Of a stretch of DNA of 64,000 nucleotides, positions 1 to 8,788 are shown in pieces. Numbering within the stretch: the first letter of the stretch is position 1; the number at the start of each line of letters is the position of its first letter. A program made the position numbers and the translations under genes. This stretch comes from JAHBXE01 sp044222195 (lineage in GTDB: Bacteria > Planctomycetota > Phycisphaerae > Phycisphaerales > UBA1924). Where the stretch lies: NCBI GenBank assembly GCA_044222195.1, contig JBGANS010000009.1, positions 144,066-208,065 of the forward strand, written 5' to 3'. The notes beneath the pieces are model-generated. The model saw only the letters and a list, made by a program, of their open reading frames with translations, did not search any database and was not told the DNA's origin.

Positions 1-1
1 G

Positions 2-496
2 CCACTACGCGAACGGCGTGAAGACATCCCGCGGATTGTGCGGCACGCGATCGCCAAGGCCGCGACGGCGAACTTCCCGAATCAGCCCACTCCCGACATC
101 ACGGATGCGGCGATGATGCGGTTGACGGCGTTCGATTGGCCCGGAAACGTGCGGCAGCTTCTCAACGTGGTTCAGAACATGGTGGTGATCGCGGTCGGAG
201 AAGCCGCCGACAAACCGGCGACCGGGGGAGTTGTGCTCGATGTTCGCCATATTCCCGACGACATCCGTGTCGCCGATGAAGATGGCGCCGGCGTCGCCGA
301 TCCCGGCGCCACGGGCGGTGGAGCAAGTGGGGCGGGCGGCGGTTCACTCGCGGGCACAAGCCTGGAGCAAATCGAAAAACGCGCGATCCGCGAAACGCTC
401 CGCCTCACCGGCGGGAACCGCGAACACGCCGCCAAACTGCTCGGAATTGGCGAGCGAACGTTGTACCGGAAGCTCAAAGAATACGGTTTGAGATAA
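2..496 (+). CDS. sigma-54 dependent transcriptional activator, C-terminal part (5' end outside window)
   Basis: The frame is open from the left edge and ends at a TAA, so only the C-terminal part of an NtrC-family activator is visible. The first residues (LRERREDIP) and the FDWPGNVRQL motif near residues 50-60 belong to the end of the AAA+ sigma-54 interaction domain, which hydrolyses ATP to open the sigma-54 RNA polymerase complex. A Gly/Ala/Ser-rich linker follows. The last 45 residues form a Fis-type helix-turn-helix (IRETLRLTGGNREHAAKLLG, then a recognition helix with TLYRKLKEYG) that binds enhancer-like sites. The input domain, and hence the signal, lies outside the window. Family assignment is secure. 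Confidence 0.93.
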   Translation, partial: PLRERREDIPRIVRHAIAKAATANFPNQPTPDITDAAMMRLTAFDWPGNVRQLLNVVQNMVVIAVGEAADKPATGGVVLDVRHIPDDIRVADEDGAGVADPGATGGGASGAGGGSLAGTSLEQIEKRAIRETLRLTGGNREHAAKLLGIGERTLYRKLKEYGLR

Positions 497-613
497 CTGT
501 CCGCAAACTCGGCGTGCCTGTTTCCGCGACAGCCGTTCTCCAACGCGTACATCATCATCCCGCGACTGGTGTTCAGCGGATGACAAGCTCTGTGACCGAT
601 TATCGCCCGATGA

Positions 614-3600
614 CTACCAATCGAGCGGATTCAGCCATGCCGCGGCAAGCTCCTCTGTCTTCGCATCGACCTCCTGGTCCTTCCACACCAGCCGGCCCGA
701 ATCGCTGAGACGACCCATCTCTGTTACGGCGATGTCCTTCGCCAACGCCCGCACCTTGGGCACATCCCCATGCGCGACTTCGATCACGTAGCGGCTCGGC
801 GATTCCGAGAAGGCGGCCGCGATCGGGTCGGCGTGGACCTTCAAAAGGTCAAGAATCGCACCCAGCCCCGGCGCGGCGATGAGCATTTCGCTGACGGCGA
901 CAAGCAGGCCTCCATCTGAAACGTCATGCGCCGATGCGACCAGGCCCTTGGCGATGAGATCCGCGATCAGGCGTGCCGTCCGTGGGCCTTTGATCAGGTC
1001 AGTCGCGGGAACCCGTGTGCCCTGGGCGGCGTCGCCGACCCGCAGATAGTGGGAGCCCCCCATCTGGTCCGTGGTCGTGCCGATGAGGACAAGCACATTC
1101 CCCGCCCGCTTCGCATCCATGCTCACGCACCGCTTGATGTCCGGCACGATCCCGATTCCGGTGATGAGAAGAGTGGGGGGGATCTCGATCACGCGCTCCT
1201 TGCCCGTCGCCGGATCCGTGTACTTGAGCTGGTTGTTCAGCGAGTCTTTGCCGGACACGAACGGTGTGCGATACGCCTTCGCCCCGTCGTAGCAACCCTC
1301 GGCCGCGCGAACGAGCGTTCCCAGGTTCTCCGGCTTGGCGCAGCTCGGCCAGCAGAAGTTGTCGAGAATTGCAATCCGAGAAGGATCCGCGCCAACGCAC
1401 ACAAGATTCCTCACGCACTCGTCGATTGCGGCGAGCGCCATCAAGTAAGGGTCCCCGCCCGCGGCGGGGTCCCCAACACCCGTCTGCAGGCCGCACGCGA
1501 TAGCGAGTCCCCGTCCCGTCCCCGGGACCGGCTCCAGCACCGCGCCGTTTCCCGGGCCCCGCGACGCAGGCCCGACCAGAGGCTTATGGACCGTGTTGCC
1601 CTGAACCTCATGGTCGTATTGCCGGATGATCCAGTGCTTTGAGGCGATGTTCGGGTGAGAGAGGAGCGCGAGCAGTGACGCAGAGACGGTGGGACGCAGT
1701 GACGGAGTGGAAGAACCGATGGCTTTGGCGGCGTGAATACCAGGTGGCGTCGCTGCGTCAACGCCCCACACTGCCTCCCGCACCGGCTGCGGTATTCCCT
1801 CGTGCAGGAAGTGCGTATCGAGCCGGCCGACTTCCTGGCCGCGATAGTGAAGGACGATCTCCTTGCTCGGCGTGCCGAAGTGTCCCAGCTCGGCGAGTTC
1901 AACACCCTCCTCATCGCAGATCTGCTGAAGCGCGCCGATGTTCTCCCGGGGCACCGCGAGCACCATTCGCTCCTGCGCTTCGCTGATCCAGATCTCCGTG
2001 TATGAGAGACCTTCGTACTTCAGTGGCGCGCGATCCAGATGAACTTCTGCGCCGATGGCTGAGCCCATTTCGCCCACCGCGGACGAGAAACCTCCCGCAC
2101 CGCAGTCCGTGATCCCGTTGAACAGTTGTCCCTCATCACGCGCCCGAAGGATCGCATCCAGCACCCGCTTCTCCTCGATCGCGTTGCCGATCTGCACCGC
2201 GTGCGAGAACTCATCCGCGCTCGTGCCCTCGAGTTCCGCGGATGAAAACGTCGCTCCGTGAATGCCGTCTCGTCCCGTCCTTCCCCCCAGAGCCACAATC
2301 CGGTCCCCGGGCTTCGCACCGCCCCTGATCTTGTTCCGCGGCATCAGCCCCACGCACCCGCAGAACACCAGCGGATTCCCAATATATCGGTCATCAAAGT
2401 ACACCGCGCCGTTCGCCGTCGGTATGCCCATGCGGTTCCCATAGTCGCGCACACCCGCCACGACGTCGGCGAGGATCCGGCGAGGAGGCAGAGTGCCCGG
2501 CGGCGGGCTCGCCAGCGTGGGCGTCGCGACGCAGAACACATCTGTGTTCGCGATGGGTTTAGCCGCCAATCCGGTGCCGATGACGTCGCGAATACACCCG
2601 CCCGCCCCCGTCGCAGCGCCGCCGTAGGGCTCGATGGCCGACGGGTGGTTGTGCGTCTCGACCTTCACGCACACCGCGTGCATCTCGTCAAACGCGATCA
2701 CCCCCGCGTTGTCCTTGAACACCGACAGCGCCCAATCTACTCCATCCGCAATCAGCTCGTGCGTCGCCGCCGCCACGGTGGACTTGAGCAGGTTGTCAAT
2801 CGTCACCGACCCATCCGGATGAAGCGTGTGCCCCGGCCGCCCCTCCCACCGGATCGGGTCTCTTCCGGTTCCTCCTTCGTGCCTTCGTGCCTCCGTGCCT
2901 TCGTGCCTGTACCGAATCTTGCTCTTCAACGTCTTGTGCACGCAGTGCTCGCTCCAGGTCTGAGCCAGCGTCTCGAGCTCGATGTCCGTGGGCTCGCGCC
3001 CCTGCCGCTGATACTCCGCCTGGATCGCCTTCATCTCGTCGAGGCTCAGGAAGAGATGTGCTTCGCGCGAAAGCCTGGCGAGTTGATCATCACTCAGGCC
3101 GCGAAGCGCAACATGCCCGAGCTTGAACTGGTACGCCTTCCCCCGGGGCAGCTGCTCGGGAACGAAGTGCCCCGTATGAACGCGATTCACGACGGGATTG
3201 GCAAGCACCCGCGAAGCGAGGTCTGAGGCCTGCTGGGCCGTAGCGCCGCCGATGTCATACCGGACGCCCGTCGACACCGCCGGCTCAATGCCAATGAGGT
3301 CCCGTATGGCCTCGCGCACCGATTGCGCGGCCGGATCCATCACGCCCGGCAGGGGATGAACCTCGATCACCGAAGCCCCAACTTCCGCCTGGACGGCCCC
3401 GTCGGCCGCCGTCTCCGTCACCGGATCGGCGAGCAGTTCGTCGCGGACCTGGACCAGTTGGGTCGCATTCAAGTCCCCTTCGATCAGATAGATGCGAGCT
3501 GTGCGGACGGACCGCACGGCCAGCCCGATACTTCTGGCCTGGCGCTCGACCGAATGAGCGCGGGGGTCCTCGAGGCCTTTCTTGGCGCGGACCTCAAAGC

Positions 3601-3631
3601 GATGGACACGAGTTCGGCCGGAATCGCGCAT
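614..3631 (-). CDS. purL: phosphoribosylformylglycinamidine synthase, PurS-PurL fusion
   Basis: Fourth step of purine synthesis: ATP-dependent conversion of FGAR to FGAM, with ammonia normally supplied by PurQ. The protein has 1005 residues, longer than the roughly 740 of free-standing small PurL. The extra N-terminus (about residues 8-165) looks like two consecutive PurS-like ferredoxin-fold units, each with an 'ARIYLIEGD' or 'GVRYDIGG' type strand. PurL proper begins near ELETLAQTWSEHCVHKT and carries VKVETHNHPSAIEPYGGAATG, DCGAGGFSSAVGEMG, ASKHWIIRQYDHEVQGN and GKDSLNNQ. Two low-complexity segments are coded by tandem octamers: HEGTEARRHEGG after the first PurL motif, and a linker around SSTPSLRPTVSAS. 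ATG at 3631, divergent from the glycogen synthase gene with a 69-bp gap. purQ is not in the window. Confidence 0.95.
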   Translation of the reverse strand: MRDSGRTRVHRFEVRAKKGLEDPRAHSVERQARSIGLAVRSVRTARIYLIEGDLNATQLVQVRDELLADPVTETAADGAVQAEVGASVIEVHPLPGVMDPAAQSVREAIRDLIGIEPAVSTGVRYDIGGATAQQASDLASRVLANPVVNRVHTGHFVPEQLPRGKAYQFKLGHVALRGLSDDQLARLSREAHLFLSLDEMKAIQAEYQRQGREPTDIELETLAQTWSEHCVHKTLKSKIRYRHEGTEARRHEGGTGRDPIRWEGRPGHTLHPDGSVTIDNLLKSTVAAATHELIADGVDWALSVFKDNAGVIAFDEMHAVCVKVETHNHPSAIEPYGGAATGAGGCIRDVIGTGLAAKPIANTDVFCVATPTLASPPPGTLPPRRILADVVAGVRDYGNRMGIPTANGAVYFDDRYIGNPLVFCGCVGLMPRNKIRGGAKPGDRIVALGGRTGRDGIHGATFSSAELEGTSADEFSHAVQIGNAIEEKRVLDAILRARDEGQLFNGITDCGAGGFSSAVGEMGSAIGAEVHLDRAPLKYEGLSYTEIWISEAQERMVLAVPRENIGALQQICDEEGVELAELGHFGTPSKEIVLHYRGQEVGRLDTHFLHEGIPQPVREAVWGVDAATPPGIHAAKAIGSSTPSLRPTVSASLLALLSHPNIASKHWIIRQYDHEVQGNTVHKPLVGPASRGPGNGAVLEPVPGTGRGLAIACGLQTGVGDPAAGGDPYLMALAAIDECVRNLVCVGADPSRIAILDNFCWPSCAKPENLGTLVRAAEGCYDGAKAYRTPFVSGKDSLNNQLKYTDPATGKERVIEIPPTLLITGIGIVPDIKRCVSMDAKRAGNVLVLIGTTTDQMGGSHYLRVGDAAQGTRVPATDLIKGPRTARLIADLIAKGLVASAHDVSDGGLLVAVSEMLIAAPGLGAILDLLKVHADPIAAAFSESPSRYVIEVAHGDVPKVRALAKDIAVTEMGRLSDSGRLVWKDQEVDAKTEELAAAWLNPLDW
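1673..1763. repeat. degenerate octamer inverted repeat inside purL
   Basis: At 1674-1705 there are four degenerate 8-bp units (GTGACGCA, GAGACGGT, GGGACGCA, GTGACGGA). About 40 bp further, 1744-1763 reads roughly as the reverse complement of a pair of such units (GTGGCGTCGCTGCGTC). The block is translated in frame as a linker that PurL proteins do not conserve. The inverted-arm design resembles the clearer examples in ruvB and between pilT and pilC, but the match here is imperfect. Confidence 0.5.
2875..2906. repeat. 4 x 8-bp tandem repeat inside purL
   Basis: Four consecutive octamers TTCGTGCC, TTCGTGCC, TCCGTGCC, TTCGTGCC. On the coding strand they read GGCACGAA units and give the residues HEGTEARRHEGG. 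No second inverted arm is visible nearby. The same unit (GGCACGAA) recurs in the pilT-pilC spacer. Confidence 0.85.
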
Positions 3632-3700
3632 AGTGCCTCGATCATATCGGGAGGCTCGGGAGTGCTCCCAGCCCGCCGCGCGTTGCTACATTGGTGCCCC

Positions 3701-5590
3701 ATGTCCGACGGCAAAGAGCCAAAGCCCGCGACCGCCGTGAGGGTCGAGCGAGATCTGGATCGAGCGCCGCCGGGCGCGCTGCTCTTTGAGGTCGCGTGGG
3801 AAGTGTGCAACCAGGTCGGCGGAATCCACCAGGTCATCCGGTCGAAGGCGGCGACCATCGTCGACCGCTGGAAGGACCGCTATTGCCTCGTCGGACCCTA
3901 CATCGAGGCCAAAGCGGCCCTTGAGTTTGAGCCCACCCGGGCCACGGGATGGATGGCGAGGCTGATCAACGCCCTCCGCGATGAGGGCCTGAATATCCAC
4001 CACGGCCGGTGGCTGGTGCCCGGCAACCCTCGAGCCCTCTTGATCGAGTTCGGACTGCCGCCCAAGCGCCTGGCGGAGATCAAGTACCGGTTGTGGAAAG
4101 ACCACGGGGTCGAGTCGCCCGCCGGCGACTCGCTGATTGACGGCGCTTCATCCTTCGGCGACGGAGTCCGCCGGCTCGTTCAGAAGGCGTGCGAACTGTG
4201 GCCCGAAGCGCCTCTGAAGACCAAGGGAGGCGAGCCCGAGCCGCGCCGCATCATCGCGCACTTTCACGAATGGCTCGGCGGCCTCGCGCTCCCCATGCTG
4301 CGCCATGAGAAGTCCCCGGCAGCGCTCGTATTCACGACCCACGCGACGCTGCTCGGCCGCTACATTGCCTCGAGCGAGGAAGGTTTCTACGACCGACTTC
4401 CCTGGCTCAACGGTCACGAACAGGCGGTCAAGTACAACGTCAAAGCCCAGTTCGCCATGGAGCGGGCCTGCGCCCACGCCGCCCATGTGTTCACCACGGT
4501 TTCGTCGATCACCGGCGAAGAATGTGCCCAGCTCCTTGGGCGGGCGCCCGACCTGGTCACCCCCAACGGCCTCAATATTGCCCAGTATTACGCGGCCCAC
4601 CAGATGCAGTTCTGGCACGCCGAGTTCAAGGAGCGCATCAACCAGTTCGTGATGGGTCACTTCTTCCCGAGCTATTCCTTCGACCTCGATAAGACGCTGT
4701 TCTTCTTCACCAGCGGGCGGTACGAACCCCGGAACAAGGGTTTTGACCTGTGCCTCGAAGCGCTCGCCCGCCTGAACGCCGAACTTAAGGCGTCCAATCT
4801 CGGTGTGACCGTCGTGTTCTTCATCGTCACCAGCCGACAGACCAAGTCGATCAACCCGATCGTTCTTGAAAAGCGGGGCGTGCTCAACGAGTTCCGCCAG
4901 GTCTGCCAGAAGATCACCGACGGCCTCGGCGAGAAGCTCTTCCGTTCCGGTGCTTCCGGCGAGAAGATCCATCTCGACGACATGGTGGATGATTACTGGC
5001 GCCTGCGGTACAAGCGCACCCAGTTCGCGCTCAAGACCAACCGCCTGCCCCTCGTCAACACTCACATGCTCGACGACGATTGGCTCGACCCCGTGCTGAA
5101 CCAGATCCGCTACCTCAACCTGATCAACAAGCCCGAAGATCCTGTCAAGGTGGTCTACCACCCCGAGTTCATCAACCCCGTCAACCCGCTCTGGGGTATT
5201 GAGTACGACCAGTTCGTCCGCGGGTGTCATCTCGGCATCTTCCCCAGCCTGTACGAGCCCTGGGGGTACACGCCTCTCGAGTGTCTCGCCCTCGGCGTGC
5301 CCGCCGTCACGAGCGACCTCGCCGGCTTTGGTCGCTACTCGATGGAGCACTTCATCGGCCACCAGGAACTTGGGCTCTCCGTCATTCATCGCCGGGGCCG
5401 GTCTTACCACGACGCCGCGGCCGAGATGTGCCGGATGATGCTCGAGTATTGCACCCAGCGTCGCCGCGATCGCATAGCGCTTCGTAACGCCGTCGAAAGG
5501 TTCAGTTGGGAGTTCGACTGGTCCCGCCTCGGACCGGCGTATCACAAGGCGCACGACCTGGCGCTCGACCGTCGAGGGGCGGAAGAGTGA
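3701..5590 (+). CDS. glycogen synthase, eukaryote-like GT3 family
   Basis: Transfers glucose from a nucleotide sugar to the growing alpha-1,4-glucan. The 629-residue protein starts FEVAWEVCNQVGGIHQVIRSK, the N-terminal sugar-nucleotide loop of the animal/fungal glycogen synthase family (GT3), not the KTGGL of bacterial GlgA (GT5). It has the family motifs THATLLGRYIAS, HVFTTVSSITGEEC, TPNGLNI and, near the C-terminus, the retaining E-x7-E site in PSLYEPWGYTPLECLALG. The ATG at 3701 is chosen because upstream codons run antisense over the purL start and show no homology. The stop overlaps the rnhA start by 4 bp (GTGA), indicating translational coupling. GT3 enzymes are known in some bacteria, Planctomycetota among them. 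Confidence 0.93.
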   Translation: MSDGKEPKPATAVRVERDLDRAPPGALLFEVAWEVCNQVGGIHQVIRSKAATIVDRWKDRYCLVGPYIEAKAALEFEPTRATGWMARLINALRDEGLNIHHGRWLVPGNPRALLIEFGLPPKRLAEIKYRLWKDHGVESPAGDSLIDGASSFGDGVRRLVQKACELWPEAPLKTKGGEPEPRRIIAHFHEWLGGLALPMLRHEKSPAALVFTTHATLLGRYIASSEEGFYDRLPWLNGHEQAVKYNVKAQFAMERACAHAAHVFTTVSSITGEECAQLLGRAPDLVTPNGLNIAQYYAAHQMQFWHAEFKERINQFVMGHFFPSYSFDLDKTLFFFTSGRYEPRNKGFDLCLEALARLNAELKASNLGVTVVFFIVTSRQTKSINPIVLEKRGVLNEFRQVCQKITDGLGEKLFRSGASGEKIHLDDMVDDYWRLRYKRTQFALKTNRLPLVNTHMLDDDWLDPVLNQIRYLNLINKPEDPVKVVYHPEFINPVNPLWGIEYDQFVRGCHLGIFPSLYEPWGYTPLECLALGVPAVTSDLAGFGRYSMEHFIGHQELGLSVIHRRGRSYHDAAAEMCRMMLEYCTQRRRDRIALRNAVERFSWEFDWSRLGPAYHKAHDLALDRRGAEE

Positions 5591-6057
5591 CCGCGAACCT
5601 GCCTCATGTTCAGCTCTACACCGACGGAGCCTGTTCCGGCAATCCCGGTCCGGGCGGATGGGCGTTCATCCTGCGCCATCCCGCCACCGGAAAGGAAATA
5701 GAAAAGTTCGGGGCGGAAATCGACACCACCAACAACCGGATGGAACTGATCGGAGCCATCGAGGGCCTCGCGGCGTTGAAGTCCAGGTCGCTGGTCGACA
5801 TGTACTCGGATTCGAAGTACGTGCTCAACGGCTTGAAGGACTGGCTCAAAGACTGGAAGGCCCGGGGGTGGAAAACCGCGGCCAAGAAGCCCGTCAAGAA
5901 CATTGACCTGTGGCAGCGGCTTGACGAACTGGCGTCGGGGCACGAAGTCCGGTTTCATTGGATCCGTGGGCACAATGAACACCCCGAGAACGAGCGGGCC
6001 GACCGCCTCGCCGTCGCCGCGCGGGAATCCCTCGTGAGAGAGCGAAAGTCTGGATAA
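5587..6057 (+). CDS. rnhA: ribonuclease HI
   Basis: Degrades the RNA strand of RNA-DNA hybrids. The 156-residue product has the complete RNase HI layout: YTDGACSGNPGPGGWAF with catalytic D13, TTNNRMEL with E53, YSDSKYVLNGL with D75, the basic handle (DWLKDWKARGWKTAAKKPVKN) found in type HI enzymes, and the final RGHNEHPENERADRLA carrying the last catalytic aspartate. The start is a GTG overlapping the stop of the glycogen synthase gene as GTGA; no in-frame ATG precedes the first strand. The coupling is probably positional, with no obvious functional link. Confidence 0.96.
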   Translation: MTANLPHVQLYTDGACSGNPGPGGWAFILRHPATGKEIEKFGAEIDTTNNRMELIGAIEGLAALKSRSLVDMYSDSKYVLNGLKDWLKDWKARGWKTAAKKPVKNIDLWQRLDELASGHEVRFHWIRGHNEHPENERADRLAVAARESLVRERKSG

Positions 6058-6290
6058 CCGCAAGAGGCCGGTCCTTCGCGGCCGCGCCGAACCGACCTCG
6101 CCGCGAGGCGTGAACGCTCACTGGGCTCAGCCACTCCTGCGCCCGCTCGCGGGGCTCACCCCTACAACCCGCACACTTTCTCGCGTTCGCCCGGACGGGC
6201 CGGTCAACGCGGCCCTCCCATCCGCCGATATCACGTCGCGCCCATTGCGCGCATAGCCCCGCTGGCGAGAGACCTCCGGAGACCAGACCT

Positions 6291-7346
6291 GTGAAGCTCA
6301 ACGACATCCTGAAGGCCGCGTACGACGCTGATGCTTCCGACGTGCACCTCATCGCCGGCCAGCCGCCGGTGATCCGCGTGCACCAGGTCATGACGCCGAT
6401 GGACTCGCCGCCCATCGCCCCGGCTACGGCGCGGCAGTACTTCGAGCAAATGAGCTCGAAGGAAACACAAGACGTCTTCGAGCGCCAGAAGGACGCCGAC
6501 TTTTCGTACGAAGTGCCGGGCCTCGCCCGCTACCGCGTGAACGCCCACATGCAGCGCAGCGCCGTCGGCCTGGCGATGCGAATGATCAAGACCAAGGTGC
6601 CGCCCCTCGCGGCGCTCAACCTGCCCGAGGTCATCGCGCGTCTCACCTATCTCCCCCGCGGTCTCGTGCTCGTCACGGGGGATACCGGCTCAGGAAAGTC
6701 CACCACGCTCGCGGCCATGATCCAGGCGATGAACGAGCGCTACCGCAAGCACATCATCACGCTCGAAGACCCCGTCGAATACTCGTTCAAGAGCGACAAG
6801 TGCCTCATCGAGCAGCGCGAACTCGGCCAGGACATGCCCAGCTTCGCGTCGGGCCTCAAGCACTGCCTGCGTCAGGACCCGGACATCCTGCTGGTCGGCG
6901 AAATGCGAGACCTTGAAACGACGGCGCTGGCGATCTCGGCGGCCGAAACCGGCCACCTGGTGCTCAGCACCCTGCACACCGTGAACGCTTCGCAGACGGT
7001 GGAACGAATCATCGATATGTACCCGGCGGGTCAGCAGAACCAGATCCGCTCGATGCTCTCGAACACGCTGCAGGCGGTCGTTTCGCAGACGCTGTTCAGC
7101 CGCACCGACAAGCCGGGCATGGTGCCCGCCGTCGAGACGCTGTTGTGCACACCCGCCGTGCGCAACCTCATCCGCGAGGCACGCACGTTCGAAATCCCAA
7201 ACGTCATCGAGACGAACCGGGCCATTGGCATGAGCAGCCTGGACAGCTCGATCGCTGAGTTGTACTTCAACGGCATGATCTCGAAGGAAGACGCCATCGC
7301 CCAGGCCGCGTACCCCGACAAGCTGGAGCGGCAGCTGGTGGCGTGA
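6291..7346 (+). CDS. pilT: type IV pilus retraction ATPase PilT
   Basis: Hexameric cytoplasmic ATPase that depolymerises type IV pili and drives twitching motility and DNA uptake. The 351 residues match the usual PilT length. Visible are the N-terminal SDVHLIAGQPPVIR, Walker A GDTGSGKST (residues 130-138), the Asp box (TLEDPVEY), Walker B (ILLVGEMRD), the His box (HLVLSTLHT) and the retraction signature PAVRNLIREART. These distinguish it from the assembly ATPase PilB, which is absent from the window. GTG start at 6291 with a purine-rich GGAG upstream. pilC follows after 130 bp that contain a hairpin repeat. Confidence 0.96.
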   Translation: MKLNDILKAAYDADASDVHLIAGQPPVIRVHQVMTPMDSPPIAPATARQYFEQMSSKETQDVFERQKDADFSYEVPGLARYRVNAHMQRSAVGLAMRMIKTKVPPLAALNLPEVIARLTYLPRGLVLVTGDTGSGKSTTLAAMIQAMNERYRKHIITLEDPVEYSFKSDKCLIEQRELGQDMPSFASGLKHCLRQDPDILLVGEMRDLETTALAISAAETGHLVLSTLHTVNASQTVERIIDMYPAGQQNQIRSMLSNTLQAVVSQTLFSRTDKPGMVPAVETLLCTPAVRNLIREARTFEIPNVIETNRAIGMSSLDSSIAELYFNGMISKEDAIAQAAYPDKLERQLVA

Positions 7347-7349
7347 GCA

Positions 7350-7468
7350 GGGACAAAGGGACCGAGGGACGAAGGCACGAAGTGAGGAACCACGGAGATG
7401 TACGGCATGGAGTAACGAACTGACGGTTCAGAGCACCTCGTGCCTGCGTCCCTTCGTCCCTTTGTGCC
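7350..7468. repeat. inverted octamer-array repeat between pilT and pilC
   Basis: Left arm 7350-7382 is four 8-bp units (GGGACAAA, GGGACCGA, GGGACGAA, GGCACGAA). Right arm 7437-7468 is the reverse complement of the same kind of array (CTCGTGCC, TGCGTCCC, TTCGTCCC, TTTGTGCC). By eye 27 of 32 positions pair, with a 54-bp loop. In the transcript this would be a large hairpin just upstream of the pilC start codon. It belongs to the same repeat style as those in purL and ruvB. Confidence 0.8.
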
Positions 7469-7476
7469 TTCCCCCC

Positions 7477-8703
7477 ATGCCAAACTACCGCTACCAAGTC
7501 CGTACCGCCCAGAACCAGGTCCAGGTCGGCGTCGTCAGCGCGGACACTGTTGCGACGGCGGCGGCCGTTCTTCGCAACCAGGGCGTCCACGTTCTTTCGC
7601 TGACCCCCATCAACGCTTCGCTGGGCGGGTCCCGGGTGCTCCAGAAGGTCCGCGAGCTCAACGCCGGCAAGCCCAAGCAGAAGCACGTCCTGGACTTCAC
7701 GACACAGCTCTCGGTCATGATCAAGGCCGGTATCAACCTCCGCGCCGCTCTCGACGGCATCGCCGAGCAGACCGACCACTCAACGTTCAAGAAGATCATT
7801 CTCGGTCTGAAAACCGACGTCGAATCAGGCAAGCAGTTCTCGGATGCCATCGCGCGCCATCCCAAGCTCTTCGGTCCCCTCTACGTGAACATGGTCCGCG
7901 CCTCGGAAATGTCCGGCAGCTTCGCCAAGATGCTCGACCGTATCGCGGGGTACATCGCCCAGCAGATCGAAACCCGCAAGATGGTCGTCGGTGCGTCGAT
8001 CTATCCTGGCGTCATCGGCACGATGGCGATCTCCGTCACCGTCTTCCTGCTGACGTTTGTGCTCCCGCGGTTCTACAAGGTCTTCGAGGGCAAGGAAGAA
8101 ATCCTGCCCTTCGCGACCAAGTTCCTCATGGGCATCAGCAAGTTCACGGTCGCCAACTGGCCCTACCTGCTCGGCGGGGTCCTGATGGTGGCGGTCGGTT
8201 CTTTCGCGTTCATCAAGACCGAGGTCGGCGCCTTCTGGGCCGACCGCACCAAGCTGACAATTCCCATCCTGCGGACGATGTTCCGCTCGCTCTACATCTC
8301 CCGCTCGCTCCAGACCATGGGCCAGCTCATCAACGCCGGCGTGCCCATGCTCGACACGCTCGCCATCACCGGGGACATCTCCGGCAATCGCCTGTACAAG
8401 GGCATGTGGCGATCGGTCTACTCCAGCGTCAAGCAGGGCAAGAAGATCACGGCCCCGCTGATGAAGACCCGCCTCCTCCCGCGTGCCGTCTCGCAGATGA
8501 TCGCCGCCGGTGAAGAGTCCGGTAAGCTCGGTGAGGTGCTCGACGAAATCTCGGTGTACTACAGCAAGCAGCTCAAAGAGCACATCAAAGCCGTGACGTC
8601 GATGATCGAACCCATCATGATCATCGTTATGGGCGGTGTCGTCGGGTTCATCGCCATGGCGATTATCCTGCCCATCTTCAAGATGAGTCAGGTCGTCAAA
8701 TAG
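7477..8703 (+). CDS. pilC: type IV pilus inner-membrane platform protein PilC/GspF
   Basis: Polytopic inner-membrane protein that couples the pilus ATPases to pilin assembly and disassembly. 408 residues from the ATG at 7477 (MPNYRYQV); an in-frame TTG 15 bp upstream is less likely. Two T2SSF cytoplasmic domains are seen: the first from about residue 70 (FTTQLSVMIKAGINLRAALD), the second from about 270 (SLQTMGQLINAGVPMLDTLA). Three membrane segments are visible, near VIGTMAISVTVFLLTFVL, WPYLLGGVLMVAVGSFAFI and the C-terminal IMIIVMGGVVGFIAMAIILP. It sits between pilT and three prepilin-like genes, so it probably serves that apparatus. Confidence 0.94.
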   Translation: MPNYRYQVRTAQNQVQVGVVSADTVATAAAVLRNQGVHVLSLTPINASLGGSRVLQKVRELNAGKPKQKHVLDFTTQLSVMIKAGINLRAALDGIAEQTDHSTFKKIILGLKTDVESGKQFSDAIARHPKLFGPLYVNMVRASEMSGSFAKMLDRIAGYIAQQIETRKMVVGASIYPGVIGTMAISVTVFLLTFVLPRFYKVFEGKEEILPFATKFLMGISKFTVANWPYLLGGVLMVAVGSFAFIKTEVGAFWADRTKLTIPILRTMFRSLYISRSLQTMGQLINAGVPMLDTLAITGDISGNRLYKGMWRSVYSSVKQGKKITAPLMKTRLLPRAVSQMIAAGEESGKLGEVLDEISVYYSKQLKEHIKAVTSMIEPIMIIVMGGVVGFIAMAIILPIFKMSQVVK

Positions 8704-8788
8704 CCGATGGGAGGCTCAAGGGGAGCGGCGCGGGCGCCCGGGTGGCGTCCGCGAAGCACCCCGTGTCGGGAGGCCGGCAGGAGAGCCC

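Noticed and set aside
4148..5554. 468-codon minus-strand frame opposite the glycogen synthase
   Set aside because: Antisense shadow of a clearly conserved gene, with no motifs of its own.
6058..6290. Possible tRNA or other RNA gene in the rnhA-pilT spacer
   Set aside because: No cloverleaf, T-loop (GTTCGANTC) or conserved RNA motif could be found; no tRNA or rRNA was recognised anywhere in the window.
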